Shown one piece after another: positions 1 through 10,054 of a stretch of DNA of 64,000 nucleotides. The stretch's first letter is position 1; each line of letters opens with the position of its first letter. The position numbers were made by a program, and so were the translations under genes. Below the pieces are notes generated by a model, which worked only from the letters and a program-made list of their open reading frames with translations, did no database searches and was not told the DNA's origin. Source of the stretch: Rhizobium leguminosarum. Lineage in GTDB: Bacteria > Pseudomonadota > Alphaproteobacteria > Rhizobiales > Rhizobiaceae. The stretch is from contig NZ_CP025017.1 of NCBI RefSeq assembly GCF_002953715.1, forward strand, positions 62,001-126,000, given 5' to 3'.

Positions 1-2
1 TC

Positions 3-638
3 TTCCTGGTGGCCTTTCCTTTGGCGCTGCTCGTCGACCGGCCGCTGCGCATCGCCGGCTTTTTCCGCACGATCTATTTCATGCCCGTCGTCATCGGCTT
101 CGGGGCGGCCTCGACATTGTGGATGTGGCTGCTCAATCCCGATAGCGGCGTCTTTGCGCAGCTGCTGCGCGGAGCGGGCATCATCGACAGCGCGCCGAGG
201 CCGCTCGAAAGTTTCTGGCCAGCACTCGGCGTCGTCATCCTGATGGTCGTCTGGAAAACAGCGGGCTTCACGATGATCATCCTCCTGACCGGCCTTCAGA
301 GCATATCCAACGACGTCATCGAAGCCGCCAGGATCGACGGCGCCAGCGTCTGGAGCCGGTTTCGCCGGATCACGCTGCCTTTGATGAGGAACTCGGTGGT
401 GCTGGCGCTCGTCCTCAACGTCACCTCGTCGATGCTGGCCTTCGACCAGTTCTTCATCATTACCCAGGGCGGCCCTGAGAACCGCACGATCTCCGCGGTC
501 TTCTCGATCTATCTCGCCTCGTTCTCATCCTACCGTCTCGGTTATGGCTCGGCGATCTCCTTTGCCCTGCTCGTCGTCCTGGTGGCGATCAGCGCGATCC
601 AGTTCGTCCTGCTGCGCCAGCGGCCGGAGGAGGGTTGA
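3..638 (+). CDS. Sugar ABC transporter permease (MalF/UgpA type), 5' partial
   Basis: Inner-membrane permease subunit of a carbohydrate (CUT1-type) importer. The gene enters from the left edge, so its N-terminal membrane segments are missing; about 211 residues remain. The EAA loop that docks on the ATPase is visible (EAARIDGAS, bases about 320-350), with hydrophobic helices on both sides and a final helix just before the stop. The stop overlaps the start of the next permease by 4 bases (ATGA), which indicates translational coupling. The ATPase at 3488 and the GH127 hydrolase at 1535 suggest that the cargo is an arabinose-containing oligosaccharide; that is inference from context. Confidence 0.9.
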   Translation, partial: FLVAFPLALLVDRPLRIAGFFRTIYFMPVVIGFGAASTLWMWLLNPDSGVFAQLLRGAGIIDSAPRPLESFWPALGVVILMVVWKTAGFTMIILLTGLQSISNDVIEAARIDGASVWSRFRRITLPLMRNSVVLALVLNVTSSMLAFDQFFIITQGGPENRTISAVFSIYLASFSSYRLGYGSAISFALLVVLVAISAIQFVLLRQRPEEG

Positions 639-1507
639 TGGAACGGCTCAACCACAATCTCGCAGCGAAGCCGGTGAGCGAGCGGCTCGGTTATCTCGCC
701 TTCGTTCTGACGGCATGCGTCTTTGCCGTCTTCTTCGTGATGCCGATCGTCTGGTCCTTCGCCAATTCCTTCAAGCCCGCGGCCGCAGCACTTGCCGATC
801 CGGCAGCGCTCTTCTCGAAAGCCTTCTCGCTTGAAAATTACCGCCGTCTCGAACATGTCGGCGCCGGCTGGTACGTCTATGCCGGCAATTCGGTGCTGAT
901 CGCCGCCGGAACGGTGCTCCTGACGGTGCTCGTCGCGGTGCCGGCGGGATACGGCTTTTCGAAATTCCGCTTCGCCGGCCAGTCGCTGCTCTTCGTGCTG
1001 ATCATGGCGACGATGATGATCCCGTTCCAGTCGATCCTGACGCCGCTTTTCCTGATCCTGAAAGCCTTCCGGCTGCAGAACAGCCTTCTCGGCCTGGTGC
1101 TGATCTACGTGACCTTCCAGCTTCCTTTTTCCGTTTTCATGATGCGCAACGCCTTCGACGCGGTGCCGAAGGCGCTGATCGAAGCGGCGCGGATAGATGG
1201 TGCGTCGCAGGCGACGATCCTGCGCCGGATCATGCTGCCGATCGCGCTTCCAGGTGTCGCCACCGTTGCGATGTTCGCCTTCCTGAATTCGTGGAACGAA
1301 TTCCTCGCTGCCCTCATCTTTCTGTCCGATCAGAACAAGTTCACGCTGCCGATCATGCTGGTGAATGTTTCGTCGGGCATCTATGGCATCATCGACTGGG
1401 GCGCGCTGCAGGCCGGCATAGCCGTGACTATGGTCCCCTGCATCCTGCTTTTCCTTCTCTTGCAACGATATTACGTGCGCGGCCTGACGGCCGGCGCCGT
1501 GAAGTAA
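635..1507 (+). CDS. Sugar ABC transporter permease (MalG/UgpE type)
   Basis: Second membrane subunit of the importer, 290 residues, the usual size for the MalG group. Six hydrophobic segments can be picked out. The EAA loop (EAARIDGASQ) lies near residue 185. The sequence begins with a short cytoplasmic N-terminus and a first helix at about residues 20-40. It starts inside the stop codon of the upstream permease and is followed 27 bases later by the GH127 gene, so all are probably one transcript. The solute-binding protein is not in the window and should lie just upstream. Confidence 0.93.
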   Translation: MMERLNHNLAAKPVSERLGYLAFVLTACVFAVFFVMPIVWSFANSFKPAAAALADPAALFSKAFSLENYRRLEHVGAGWYVYAGNSVLIAAGTVLLTVLVAVPAGYGFSKFRFAGQSLLFVLIMATMMIPFQSILTPLFLILKAFRLQNSLLGLVLIYVTFQLPFSVFMMRNAFDAVPKALIEAARIDGASQATILRRIMLPIALPGVATVAMFAFLNSWNEFLAALIFLSDQNKFTLPIMLVNVSSGIYGIIDWGALQAGIAVTMVPCILLFLLLQRYYVRGLTAGAVK

Positions 1508-1534
1508 CAGCGCTTATCCCGCTCAGGAGTCCTC

Positions 1535-3478
1535 ATGACCAGCTCACCTCGCTTTCAACCGGCACGCGCTGCGAGACGGCAGCGATACAGGCCTGCCGAC
1601 CATTCCGGTGTCGTATTCGATGGCGGTTTCTGGCAGAGCTGGGCGGAGACGGTCCGCAACGTCACCATCCCGACGCAGCACAAGCGGCTGGAAGAGGAGG
1701 GCTTCCTCGAGGTGCTCGATTTTGACAAGCCGGCCGGGCCGCTGGTGCGCCCGATCCAACCGAGCGGACTGTCGATGCAGCATTTCTTCGATTCCGATTT
1801 CGGCAAATGGATCGAGGCCGCAAGTTACACGCTGAAGGCTCAGCCGAATGCTGCGCTCGAAACGAAGATCGATGCTATCGTCGAAAAGCTCGAAAAAGGG
1901 CAGATGGCGGATGGCTACCTCAACAGTTGGTTTATTCGCCGCGAGCCGGACAGGCGCTGGACCAATCTGCGCGACCTGCACGAGATGTATTCGATGGGCC
2001 ACTTGCTGGAAGGGGCCGTCGCCTACTATGAGGCGACGGGAAAGCGTCGCTTCCTCGATGTGATGATCCGCGCAGTCGACCATATCATCGCCACCTTCGG
2101 TGCCGAGCCCGGAAAGCTCAGGGGTTACGATGCCCATGAGGAAATCGAGCTGGCGCTGGTCAAGCTCTATCGCGTGACGCGCGATCCGCGGCATTTGAAG
2201 CTTGCAACCTATTTCGTCGACGAACGTGGCCGGATGCCCTCATATTACGACGACGAGGCTCGCAAGCGCGGCGAGAGGCCCGATGATTACGTCTACAAGA
2301 CATATGCCTATAGCCAGGCCCATATGCCGGTGCGCGACCAGCACCAGGTCGTCGGACACGCGGTTCGCGCCATGTACCTGTTTTCTGCGATGGCGGATCT
2401 CTCCCATGAGAACGACGATCCGACATTGAAGGAGGCCTGCGACCGGCTTTTCGACAATCTGGTCAGCCGCCAGCTCTACGTGACCGGCGGCCTCGGGCCA
2501 TCGGCATCCAATGAAGGGTTCACCCGGGAATTCGACCTGCCGAACGAGACGGCCTATGCCGAGACATGCGCAGCCGTCGCGCTCGGCTTCTGGAGCCATC
2601 GCATGGCGCAGGTCGATCTCGACAGCAAGTTCACGGACAGGCTGGAAACGGTGCTCTACAACGGCGCGCTTTCCGGCATCTCGCGCGACGGCGAACATTA
2701 TTTCTATGAGAACGTCCTTGAAAGCCACGGGCAGCACCGCCGGTGGAAATGGCATTACTGCCCCTGCTGCCCGACCAACATTGCCCGTTTCATCACGTCG
2801 CTCGGCCAATATTTCTATTCCACGGGTGACCATGAGCTCGCCATCCATCTCTACGGCACCAATTGCGCAGATCTCACAGTCGGCGACAGCTTCGTGCGCC
2901 TGGTACAGGAGACGCAATATCCCTGGGATGGCGACATCAGCGTGCGGTTCGCCGTCGAGCGGCCAAGCCGGTTTCAGCTTCGTCTTCGCATCCCCGGATG
3001 GTGCAGGCAGGCGCAGATCTCGGTCAACGGTGCTGCCGTCGATCTCGATCAATGCGTGACGAAGGGTTATGCCGCAATATCAAGGGAATGGCGCAATGGT
3101 GACGAGGTCCGCATCGGCTTCTCTATGCCGGTCGAGCGCATCTACGCGCATCCTGCCGTCTCCGAAGACGGCGGACGCGTCGCGCTGCGGCGCGGGCCTG
3201 TCGTCTATTGCATCGAGGAGACGGATCTCGGCGGCGAGCCGCAGCGGCTCCGCCTGCCGGCATCTGAGGAAATTTCTGCCCGTTACGATGCCGCGCTTCT
3301 CGGCGGAGCGACCGTCCTCGAAGGCACCGCGCTCGAAGCCGATATAGCCGATTGGCAGAATGCGCTCTATCGCACCGCGCCTCCCTCGCTGAAGGAGCGG
3401 CCCTTCACGGCGATCCCCTATCACCTCTGGGCCAATCGAGAGCCCGGAGCGATGGCGATCTGGTTGCAGGAGGTCTAG
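1535..3478 (+). CDS. GH127 family beta-L-arabinofuranosidase (DUF1680)
   Basis: A 647-residue cytoplasmic glycoside hydrolase (no signal peptide) of the family typified by Bifidobacterium HypBA1, which removes beta-L-arabinofuranose from plant hydroxyproline-linked arabinans. HypBA1 uses a Zn-bound cysteine nucleophile and a glutamate. The matching residues here are the E-T-C motif at E343/C345 and the cysteine cluster HYCPCCP at C409, C411 and C412. The length is typical of the family. It lies between the permeases and the ATPase of one operon, so the importer probably brings in small arabinosides that are cleaved inside the cell. Other GH127 enzymes act on 3-C-carboxy-aldofuranosides, so the exact sugar is uncertain. 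Confidence 0.88.
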   Translation: MTSSPRFQPARAARRQRYRPADHSGVVFDGGFWQSWAETVRNVTIPTQHKRLEEEGFLEVLDFDKPAGPLVRPIQPSGLSMQHFFDSDFGKWIEAASYTLKAQPNAALETKIDAIVEKLEKGQMADGYLNSWFIRREPDRRWTNLRDLHEMYSMGHLLEGAVAYYEATGKRRFLDVMIRAVDHIIATFGAEPGKLRGYDAHEEIELALVKLYRVTRDPRHLKLATYFVDERGRMPSYYDDEARKRGERPDDYVYKTYAYSQAHMPVRDQHQVVGHAVRAMYLFSAMADLSHENDDPTLKEACDRLFDNLVSRQLYVTGGLGPSASNEGFTREFDLPNETAYAETCAAVALGFWSHRMAQVDLDSKFTDRLETVLYNGALSGISRDGEHYFYENVLESHGQHRRWKWHYCPCCPTNIARFITSLGQYFYSTGDHELAIHLYGTNCADLTVGDSFVRLVQETQYPWDGDISVRFAVERPSRFQLRLRIPGWCRQAQISVNGAAVDLDQCVTKGYAAISREWRNGDEVRIGFSMPVERIYAHPAVSEDGGRVALRRGPVVYCIEETDLGGEPQRLRLPASEEISARYDAALLGGATVLEGTALEADIADWQNALYRTAPPSLKERPFTAIPYHLWANREPGAMAIWLQEV

Positions 3479-3487
3479 GAGAAAACC

Positions 3488-4588
<1,101 letters not shown>

Positions 4589-4603
4589 ACCGCAAACACG
4601 GAA

Positions 4604-4630
4604 AGGCCGGCAACCGGGGGTCGCCGGCCT
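4604..4630. terminator. Hairpin between convergent genes
   Basis: Perfect 8-bp inverted repeat AGGCCGGC / GCCGGCCT (4604-4611 and 4623-4630) with an 11-base loop. It sits between the rightward ATPase stop (4588) and the leftward DapA-family stop (4637). There is no U-tract on either side, so it is a plausible bidirectional transcript end rather than a textbook intrinsic terminator. Confidence 0.5.
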
Positions 4631-4636
4631 CGTTGA

Positions 4637-5548
4637 TCAGGCAGCCTGGCGGATCTTCGAAGGACGCGTGGCAGCGGCCTTCTCGACCATGGCGGTGACT
4701 TCGGCGCGGCGGGCGCCCGAAAGCGGCAGGCGCGGCATGCGAACGCGTTCTGAGCCGCGGCCCATGATCTGCTCGGCGAGCTTGATCGACTGCACGAGAT
4801 CGTGTTCGGCATCGAGATGCAGAAGCGGCATGAACCAGCGATAGATCTTGCGAGCCTCTTCCCAGTCGCCGCGTTCGGCGGCGGCGACGAGCTGCACGGA
4901 TTCCTCCGGGAAGGCGCTGGTCAAGCCCGAGACCCAGCCCTTGGCGCCGAGCATCAGGCCTTCAAGCGCCACGTCGTCGAGACCTGCGAAGATATCGAAA
5001 CGATCGCCGAATTCATTGATGAGATCGGTGAAACGGCGTGGATCCGGCGCACTTTCCTTGACCGCCTTGATGTTGGGCACGTCGGCAAGCACCTTCAGCA
5101 CATCGGCGCCGATATTGACGCGGTACGCCGGCGGGTTGTTGTACAGCATGATCGGCAGCGAGGTCGCTTCGGCGACGGTGCGGAAATGTGCAATCAGCTC
5201 TTCGGGCTTCGGCACATAAACCATGGCCGGCAGCAGCATCAGGCCGTCGGCGCCGAGTTTTTCGGCGTCGCGAGCATAGGCGACGGCACGGCGCGTGTCG
5301 AATTCGGAAACGCCGGTGACCACGGGAACGCGGCCGTTGACGACCTCGACGGCCGCTTTCAGGATCGTGCGCTTCTCCTCGGGGTCCAGCGAATTGTTCT
5401 CGCCACATGTGCCCATGACGATCAGTCCGTTGACGCCATCGTTTACAAGCGCGTCCTGGACACGCTGGGTCGAGGGCAAATCAACGGAAAGATCTTCGTT
5501 GAACTGCGTCGTTACGGCGGGAAATACGCCCTTCCATCCTGTGGTCAT
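4637..5548 (-). CDS. DapA-family aldolase/deaminase, possibly 1-pyrroline-4-hydroxy-2-carboxylate deaminase
   Basis: A 303-residue TIM-barrel enzyme of the dihydrodipicolinate synthase/N-acetylneuraminate lyase family. The Schiff-base lysine is K164 (IKAVKES) and the proton-relay tyrosine is Y136 (MLYNNPP). The GTTGE-like loop reads GTCGEN at 46-51. The N-terminus and the LYNNPPAYR segment recall rhizobial and azospirillum enzymes that deaminate pyrroline-hydroxycarboxylate in trans-4-hydroxyproline breakdown; this is from memory, not a search. 2-keto-3-deoxy-sugar-acid aldolase is the main alternative. True lysine biosynthesis is unlikely because the gene is divergent from a GntR regulator. 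A hydroxyproline link would fit the GH127 enzyme, whose natural substrate is hydroxyproline-linked arabinan. Confidence 0.75.
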   Translation of the reverse strand: MTTGWKGVFPAVTTQFNEDLSVDLPSTQRVQDALVNDGVNGLIVMGTCGENNSLDPEEKRTILKAAVEVVNGRVPVVTGVSEFDTRRAVAYARDAEKLGADGLMLLPAMVYVPKPEELIAHFRTVAEATSLPIMLYNNPPAYRVNIGADVLKVLADVPNIKAVKESAPDPRRFTDLINEFGDRFDIFAGLDDVALEGLMLGAKGWVSGLTSAFPEESVQLVAAAERGDWEEARKIYRWFMPLLHLDAEHDLVQSIKLAEQIMGRGSERVRMPRLPLSGARRAEVTAMVEKAAATRPSKIRQAA

Positions 5549-5698
5549 TGATCGAGCCTCGTTGAAACTGGTTGCCTTATATACAAACTGTCGACAAGAT
5601 TCAATGATGTGAGTTTACAAATTTGAGACCCTCGAAGACCGACATTGCGAGAATCGGCCGAAACGAAATACAAGGCTCTAACGAAAGAGGGCGGACGA
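5549..5698. promoter_or_regulatory. Divergent promoter region, DapA-family gene / GntR regulator
   Basis: A 150-base divergent spacer that is AT-richer than its surroundings. Around 5577-5620 there are two similar tracts, ATACAAACTG and TTTACAAATT, near a GTCGAC palindrome. These are candidate half-sites for the adjacent GntR regulator, but no clear operator is resolved. The GAGGG-type ribosome site for the regulator is at about 5686. Confidence 0.4.
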
Positions 5699-6403
5699 AT
5701 GCGGAACGACGCGGAAAATGTGCGGGTGCGCGGCTCTGGCACGCAGAGCGTCTATGTGACGCTCAGGCGGGAAATCCTGTCGATGGCGCTGGAACCCGGC
5801 AGTCCGCTCGACGAGGTGCGGCTGTCGGAACGTTTCCGGATGTCGCGGACTCCCATTCGCGAGGCGCTGTTGCGGCTCGCCGCCGACGGGCTCGTCACGA
5901 CGCTGCCGAACAGGAACACGATCGTTGCGACGATCGATTTCGCCAGCCTGCCCACCTATTTCGAAGCGCTGACGCTGATGTACCGGGTGACGACCCGCGG
6001 CGCGGCGCAACGGCGCAACGGCGAGATCATGAAGACCGTCCGCCGGCATCAGAAGGACTTCGCCGATGCCGTTGCCGCGCGCGATGCCTATGCGATGATC
6101 GAGGCGAACCGCGAATTTCACGTCGCGATCGCCGAACTTGCCGGCAATTCCTATTACACGGCCTTCTTCGCCAGGCTGCTCGACGAAGGCCGCCGCATCC
6201 TGCGCCTTTACTACTCGACATTCGACGACCGTCTGCCGCGCCAGTATGTCGACGAACACGAGGAGATCATCGCCGCGATCGAGGCCGGCGACGTCGAGCG
6301 GGCCGACCGGCTGGCGATCGCCCACGCCGGGCAGATCGTCCGCCAGATCCAGGAATATATCGCCCGCGACCTGGATCGGCCGGTGGCGATCAGCCTGTCC
6401 TGA
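5699..6403 (+). CDS. GntR-family transcriptional regulator (FadR/FCD subfamily)
   Basis: A DNA-binding repressor of 234 residues. The N-terminal winged helix covers about residues 18-80; the motif RMSRTPIREALLRLAADGLV is the recognition helix region. An all-helical FCD ligand domain follows, with the metal-binding Asp/His pattern (NREFHVAIAELAGN). I chose the ATG at 5699 because a GAGGGCGG ribosome site precedes it; an in-frame start at 5645 has none. It is divergent from the DapA-family gene, its likely target. The last 74 bases and the following intergenic sequence recur in degraded form at 9028-9100. Confidence 0.88.
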   Translation: MRNDAENVRVRGSGTQSVYVTLRREILSMALEPGSPLDEVRLSERFRMSRTPIREALLRLAADGLVTTLPNRNTIVATIDFASLPTYFEALTLMYRVTTRGAAQRRNGEIMKTVRRHQKDFADAVAARDAYAMIEANREFHVAIAELAGNSYYTAFFARLLDEGRRILRLYYSTFDDRLPRQYVDEHEEIIAAIEAGDVERADRLAIAHAGQIVRQIQEYIARDLDRPVAISLS

Positions 6404-6432
6404 TGCGACGAGAGCAATGAACCGTTCGAGCC

Positions 6433-7737
6433 TCAGGAGGTGAGGGGGCCGCCTTGCTCCCTGACCAGGGTCATCAGTCTGCGCAGGACAGCCGCCGATT
6501 GGCGAACACCGTCATGCTCGAATTCGTTGGTCACCCACGCCTGCAGGTTGGCGACGTGGCGCGCTGTTTCGAGCGAAAGCCCGGCATCGACATACATGTC
6601 GTCATGATAGATAACGGCGGCGACCGGCACCTCGTTTGCCGCGAGACGTGCCGAAGCATAGAGCGGGGCGTAGCGCTCATGCGTGGCCAGCGCCTCGACA
6701 CCTGCCCTGAAGGCCCTGAGCGAGCGAATTTCCTCGAACATCCAGGGATACATCATCTCCCCCGTCAACAGCAGCGGCCGCCGGTCGCCGGCAAAGGCCG
6801 GATGCTCGGCGCGGATGCGTTCGGCCGCCCAGGCAGTCGGCGTCCCGGCCTGGCCATAGATGCTTTCCTGCAGAACGGCAAAGAGCGGATTGTCGTCATA
6901 GGAGGTCAGCGACATCACCGACGCGAGGAAGCGATCGGAGAGACGGTCTTCATTGGGACCGGAGAAGGCCTCGTCGACCAGCCAATGGATGTTCTCGTAA
7001 CCCGGCGCCATGCCGAAATCGATGCCGATGGTCTGAAAGCGGCGAACGGAGAGGCGATCGCCATCGGGCAACCGCACCTCGTTGGTCTCGATATAGTCGG
7101 CGATCCGGCCGATGCGCTCGGCATCCCCGGGGTAGCGGCGGTAATAGGCAGCGTTCTTTTCGGTGACGCGCGGGTAGGTGCGCCGATAGACATCATCGGC
7201 CGTCGCCCCAAGGCCGGCAAGGCCGCCGGTGACATAACAGGCGGAAAGTCCCTCCGGCGCCTTCGAGAGATAGGTAAGTGTCAGGAAGCCGCCATAGCTC
7301 TGGCCAAGCGTCTGCCAGCGCCCGCCGCCGAAGACGGTTTTCCTCAGATGTTCGCAATCGGCAACGATGCTGTCGGCGCGAAAGAGAGTGAGATAGTCGG
7401 CTGCGGCCCTGCCGTCCGCAAAACGCTCCATCGTCGCACTTTCGATCCGGCTGCTGCGCCCGGTGCCGCGCTGGTCGATCAGGATAACGCGGTGCGTCTT
7501 TAGGGCTTCGGCAAGCCATGGCGGCCCGCCGTTGCTCGGCCGCGGCGATTTTCCGCCAGGGCCGCCTTGAAGGAAAGCCAGCAACGGCAGTGTTTCGCGA
7601 CGGCGGGCGGGATCGCATACTTCGCGTGCGAAAACCCGGATCGTCTCCCCCTCCGGCTTCGACCAATCCAGGGGAACGTCGACCATATGATCGCGTATCA
7701 GCATGCCCGGTATGGTGTATTCGACTGCCATCGCCAT
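6433..7737 (-). CDS. Alpha/beta hydrolase, proline iminopeptidase-like (S33)
   Basis: About 434 residues of the alpha/beta-hydrolase fold, in the size class of TAP/proline iminopeptidase-like enzymes. The oxyanion motif LQGGPGG (about 56-62) matches the HGGPG signature and the nucleophile elbow is GQSYGG (S147). It probably removes N-terminal proline or related residues from peptides. Several in-frame ATGs lie at 7731-7758; I chose 7737 because AGGAG lies 6 bases upstream. It is divergent from the M24 peptidase at 7860, so the pair may form a proline-peptide salvage unit. Part of its 3' end recurs at 9132-9166. Confidence 0.85.
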   Translation of the reverse strand: MAMAVEYTIPGMLIRDHMVDVPLDWSKPEGETIRVFAREVCDPARRRETLPLLAFLQGGPGGKSPRPSNGGPPWLAEALKTHRVILIDQRGTGRSSRIESATMERFADGRAAADYLTLFRADSIVADCEHLRKTVFGGGRWQTLGQSYGGFLTLTYLSKAPEGLSACYVTGGLAGLGATADDVYRRTYPRVTEKNAAYYRRYPGDAERIGRIADYIETNEVRLPDGDRLSVRRFQTIGIDFGMAPGYENIHWLVDEAFSGPNEDRLSDRFLASVMSLTSYDDNPLFAVLQESIYGQAGTPTAWAAERIRAEHPAFAGDRRPLLLTGEMMYPWMFEEIRSLRAFRAGVEALATHERYAPLYASARLAANEVPVAAVIYHDDMYVDAGLSLETARHVANLQAWVTNEFEHDGVRQSAAVLRRLMTLVREQGGPLTS

Positions 7738-7859
7738 CGCCATCTCCTCATCTTTCATGTCGACATATTGCCTACAGCGGCATTAGTGTCGGTTCAAGAT
7801 CCCCGCTGCAAGGCGAGGGCTTCATCGATCTGGAAGCGCAGGAAAAGCAGGAAAACAAC

Positions 7860-9002
7860 ATGTCGTGGCAGCATAGGGTACCCCGCATAACTGAGGATGA
7901 ACGGCAGAACCGCCTCGCCAGGCTTCGCAAAGTGATCGAAGCCGAAGGATTGGCTGCCGTGCTTCTTGGGCCGACCGAAAGCCTGCATTACTTCACGGGG
8001 CTGGTCTGGCATCCGAGCGAGAGGTTCCTCGGCGCGCTCGTCACGCCCGCGACCATTTCCTACATCGTTCCGGGGTTCGAGCGCAGCCGTGTCGAAACGC
8101 TGCCGCATCTGCCGGGGGAAATCCTGGTCTGGGAAGAGGAGGAGAGCAGCGCCGCTCTCATCGCCCGCCTTGTTGCCCAGGGCGGCAGACTTGCCCTCGA
8201 CGATGGTTTGCCGCTTTTCTTCTATCATGCATTGGCAGCGGAGATGGGCGCGGCGGGGCTTGCCGATGGCGGGCGGCTGATCCGCGGCCTGCGTTGCATC
8301 AAATCGGCCGCGGAGATTGCCCTCATTCAGTATGCGATGGACCTGACGCTTGACGTCCACAGGCAAGTGCATGGGCTTTTGAAGCCGGGCATCAAATCAT
8401 CCGAGGTGGTCGATTTCATCGACCGGCAGCATCGCCAGGCCGGCGCCGATGCCGGCTCGACATTCTGCATCGTCTCCTTCGGCGCGGCGACCTCGCTTCC
8501 GCATGGCGCCGACGGCGACCAGGTCCTTGGTCGCGACGACGTCATTCTCATCGATACCGGCTGCCGGATCGACGGTTATCATTCCGATATCACCAGGACC
8601 TATATGCTGGAGGGCGGCGAAAGCGCATTCGAACGGGCCTGGTGGATCGAGCGCGAGGCGCAACAGGCCGTCTTCGACGCGGCCCGGATCGGTGCCGCCT
8701 GCTCGAGCCTCGACGATGCGGCCCGCAAGGTGCTTGCCAAACACTCCCTCGGCCCCGACTATCGCCTGCCAGGTTTGCCGCATCGCGCCGGTCATGGCCT
8801 CGGACTCGAGATCCACGAGGAACCCTACATCGTTCGCGGCAACGACGCACCGCTTGCCGCCGGCATGTGTTTTTCCAACGAACCGATGATCGTCTTCCCT
8901 GGGAAATTCGGGATCCGGCTGGAAGACCATATGTACATGACCGCCGAGGGACCACGCTGGCTGACCAATCCGGCGGCGGGACCGACCGAGCCATTCTCCT
9001 GA
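7860..9002 (+). CDS. M24 family Xaa-Pro peptidase
   Basis: A 380-residue cytoplasmic metallopeptidase of the creatinase/prolidase fold. Residues 1-130 form the creatinase N-domain and 135-380 the pita-bread catalytic domain. The five metal ligands are visible in order: D in LIDTG, D in HSDITR, H in AGHGLG, E in IHEEP and E in LEDHMY. The start at 7860 has an AGGAAA site upstream; the frame is open further left but without a good start. Its partner across the divergent promoter is the proline-iminopeptidase-like hydrolase. Its last codons and 3' flank (8968-9026) are repeated at 10055-10113. Confidence 0.9.
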   Translation: MSWQHRVPRITEDERQNRLARLRKVIEAEGLAAVLLGPTESLHYFTGLVWHPSERFLGALVTPATISYIVPGFERSRVETLPHLPGEILVWEEEESSAALIARLVAQGGRLALDDGLPLFFYHALAAEMGAAGLADGGRLIRGLRCIKSAAEIALIQYAMDLTLDVHRQVHGLLKPGIKSSEVVDFIDRQHRQAGADAGSTFCIVSFGAATSLPHGADGDQVLGRDDVILIDTGCRIDGYHSDITRTYMLEGGESAFERAWWIEREAQQAVFDAARIGAACSSLDDAARKVLAKHSLGPDYRLPGLPHRAGHGLGLEIHEEPYIVRGNDAPLAAGMCFSNEPMIVFPGKFGIRLEDHMYMTAEGPRWLTNPAAGPTEPFS

Positions 9003-9026
9003 GCAGGCCCCATCTCCTGCCCGCTC
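8968..9026. repeat. Direct repeat, copy 1 (3' end of M24 peptidase gene)
   Basis: These 59 bases, covering the last 11 codons of the M24 gene plus flank, recur at 10055-10113 with 5 mismatches. This copy is intact coding sequence and so is the likely original. Confidence 0.9.
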
Positions 9027-9027
9027 T

Positions 9028-9180
9028 CGTCCGGCAGATCCAGGAATATATTGCCCGCGATCTCGACCGACAGCTGGCGATCAGCCTATCCTGAAGCGAC
9101 AGGATTCAAGAGGCGGAGGCAGGCTATCCCAAGCCTGAACGTTGGCGATATGGCGGGCCGTTTCGCGGCATCGGACATAT
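9028..9180. pseudogene. Scar of a second GntR-tail / hydrolase-tail copy
   Basis: Bases 9028-9100 match 6337-6410, the 3' end of the GntR gene plus flank. The encoded tail (RQIQEYIARDL...AISLS, stop) is conserved. Bases 9132-9166 match 6538-6573 inside the 3' part of the hydrolase gene, and similarity weakly continues to about 9180. The order and orientation are the same as in the intact block. This is the left remnant of a tandem duplicate whose interior is gone. No function is expected. Confidence 0.82.
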
Positions 9181-9297
9181 CGACCGGACCGAGGGCTGCC
9201 CGCAATTCGATCCACCAAGTATTTCTTCGCAAACGTTACTTGCTTTCTGGCGTAGTACAAGGTTGACTGTGGTTAAACCTGCAGTGTCGAGGATAGG

Positions 9298-10041
9298 ATG
9301 ATGGACTTGTTCAGAAAGGATGAGGATGACTCCGCGCAATTGCAGAAAATGACACTGAATGGCAGATATAGAAATATGGCAGCGATGCTTTCGATAACAG
9401 TGGTTGTCTTTTCTGTATTCTTGATATCGCTTGGCGCTTTAATTGAATTTTTTCAACCTGAGTTTTTTCCAAACGTCATTCTCGATGACGTCCCTTTGCA
9501 CTACATCGCCTGGTTCATGATTACCTTCGGGATAACTATCGCTGTCATCAACGTAATTTTGGCGGCAAGACGGGAGATCGATCAAGAGAGGGCAGCAAAG
9601 ATGCTTCCATCGGATATGGTCGAGATCAAAAGGCAGGCTTTGCGTGACCTGCGGACGCATCGAAACTGGTATGCGCGATCTTCCAGGGTGAACCAGTATC
9701 TCTGGAATTTTCTCACATTGGGGATCATCGTTCTGAGCGGCCTCTCTTCATTATTTTCGGCTTATGGCACGGTTATCCCCCAATGGCTCCCAATGGCGAC
9801 CTCCGCGCTCGTGGCGCTTTTCGGCACGATAATCGTTCAATTCCGCATCCGGGACGTCTGGCAATTGAGAGAGCAGGGAAGGATCGAAACGGAGATGCTC
9901 GTCGCCGAGGCTCATCTCATTGACATAACGGATGAGCTGGCGACGCTCAAACAGGCAGTCGCTCTTAGAAAGCGCGCTCATGCGCTGGAGATGAAGCAAC
10001 TCAACCAGTTTTTTGTAGGGACCACCGGAGCCAATCCCTGA
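9298..10041 (+). CDS. Membrane protein of unknown function, SLATT/DUF4231-like C-terminal half
   Basis: A 247-residue protein with four predicted membrane segments: about 31-55, 66-90, then a close pair about 138-158 and 164-182 with a short loop between. After the last helix comes a charged helical tail rich in E, R and K. A close helix pair flanked by basic and helical segments (RNWYARSSRVNQYLWNF before, QFRIRDVWQLREQGR after) recalls the SLATT/DUF4231 group, whose members are often proposed membrane effectors. This is a shape-level resemblance only. Base composition is visibly lower in GC than both neighbours. It lies between decayed pieces of a duplicated block, which suggests acquisition by transfer. 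No obvious partner gene is adjacent. Confidence 0.7.
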   Translation: MMDLFRKDEDDSAQLQKMTLNGRYRNMAAMLSITVVVFSVFLISLGALIEFFQPEFFPNVILDDVPLHYIAWFMITFGITIAVINVILAARREIDQERAAKMLPSDMVEIKRQALRDLRTHRNWYARSSRVNQYLWNFLTLGIIVLSGLSSLFSAYGTVIPQWLPMATSALVALFGTIIVQFRIRDVWQLREQGRIETEMLVAEAHLIDITDELATLKQAVALRKRAHALEMKQLNQFFVGTTGANP

Positions 10042-10054
10042 GCCCTTTGTCGGC

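Noticed and set aside
4637..5548. Housekeeping dihydrodipicolinate synthase (dapA)
   Set aside because: Context (GntR regulator, sugar genes) and the GTCGEN loop point to a catabolic family member rather than lysine biosynthesis.
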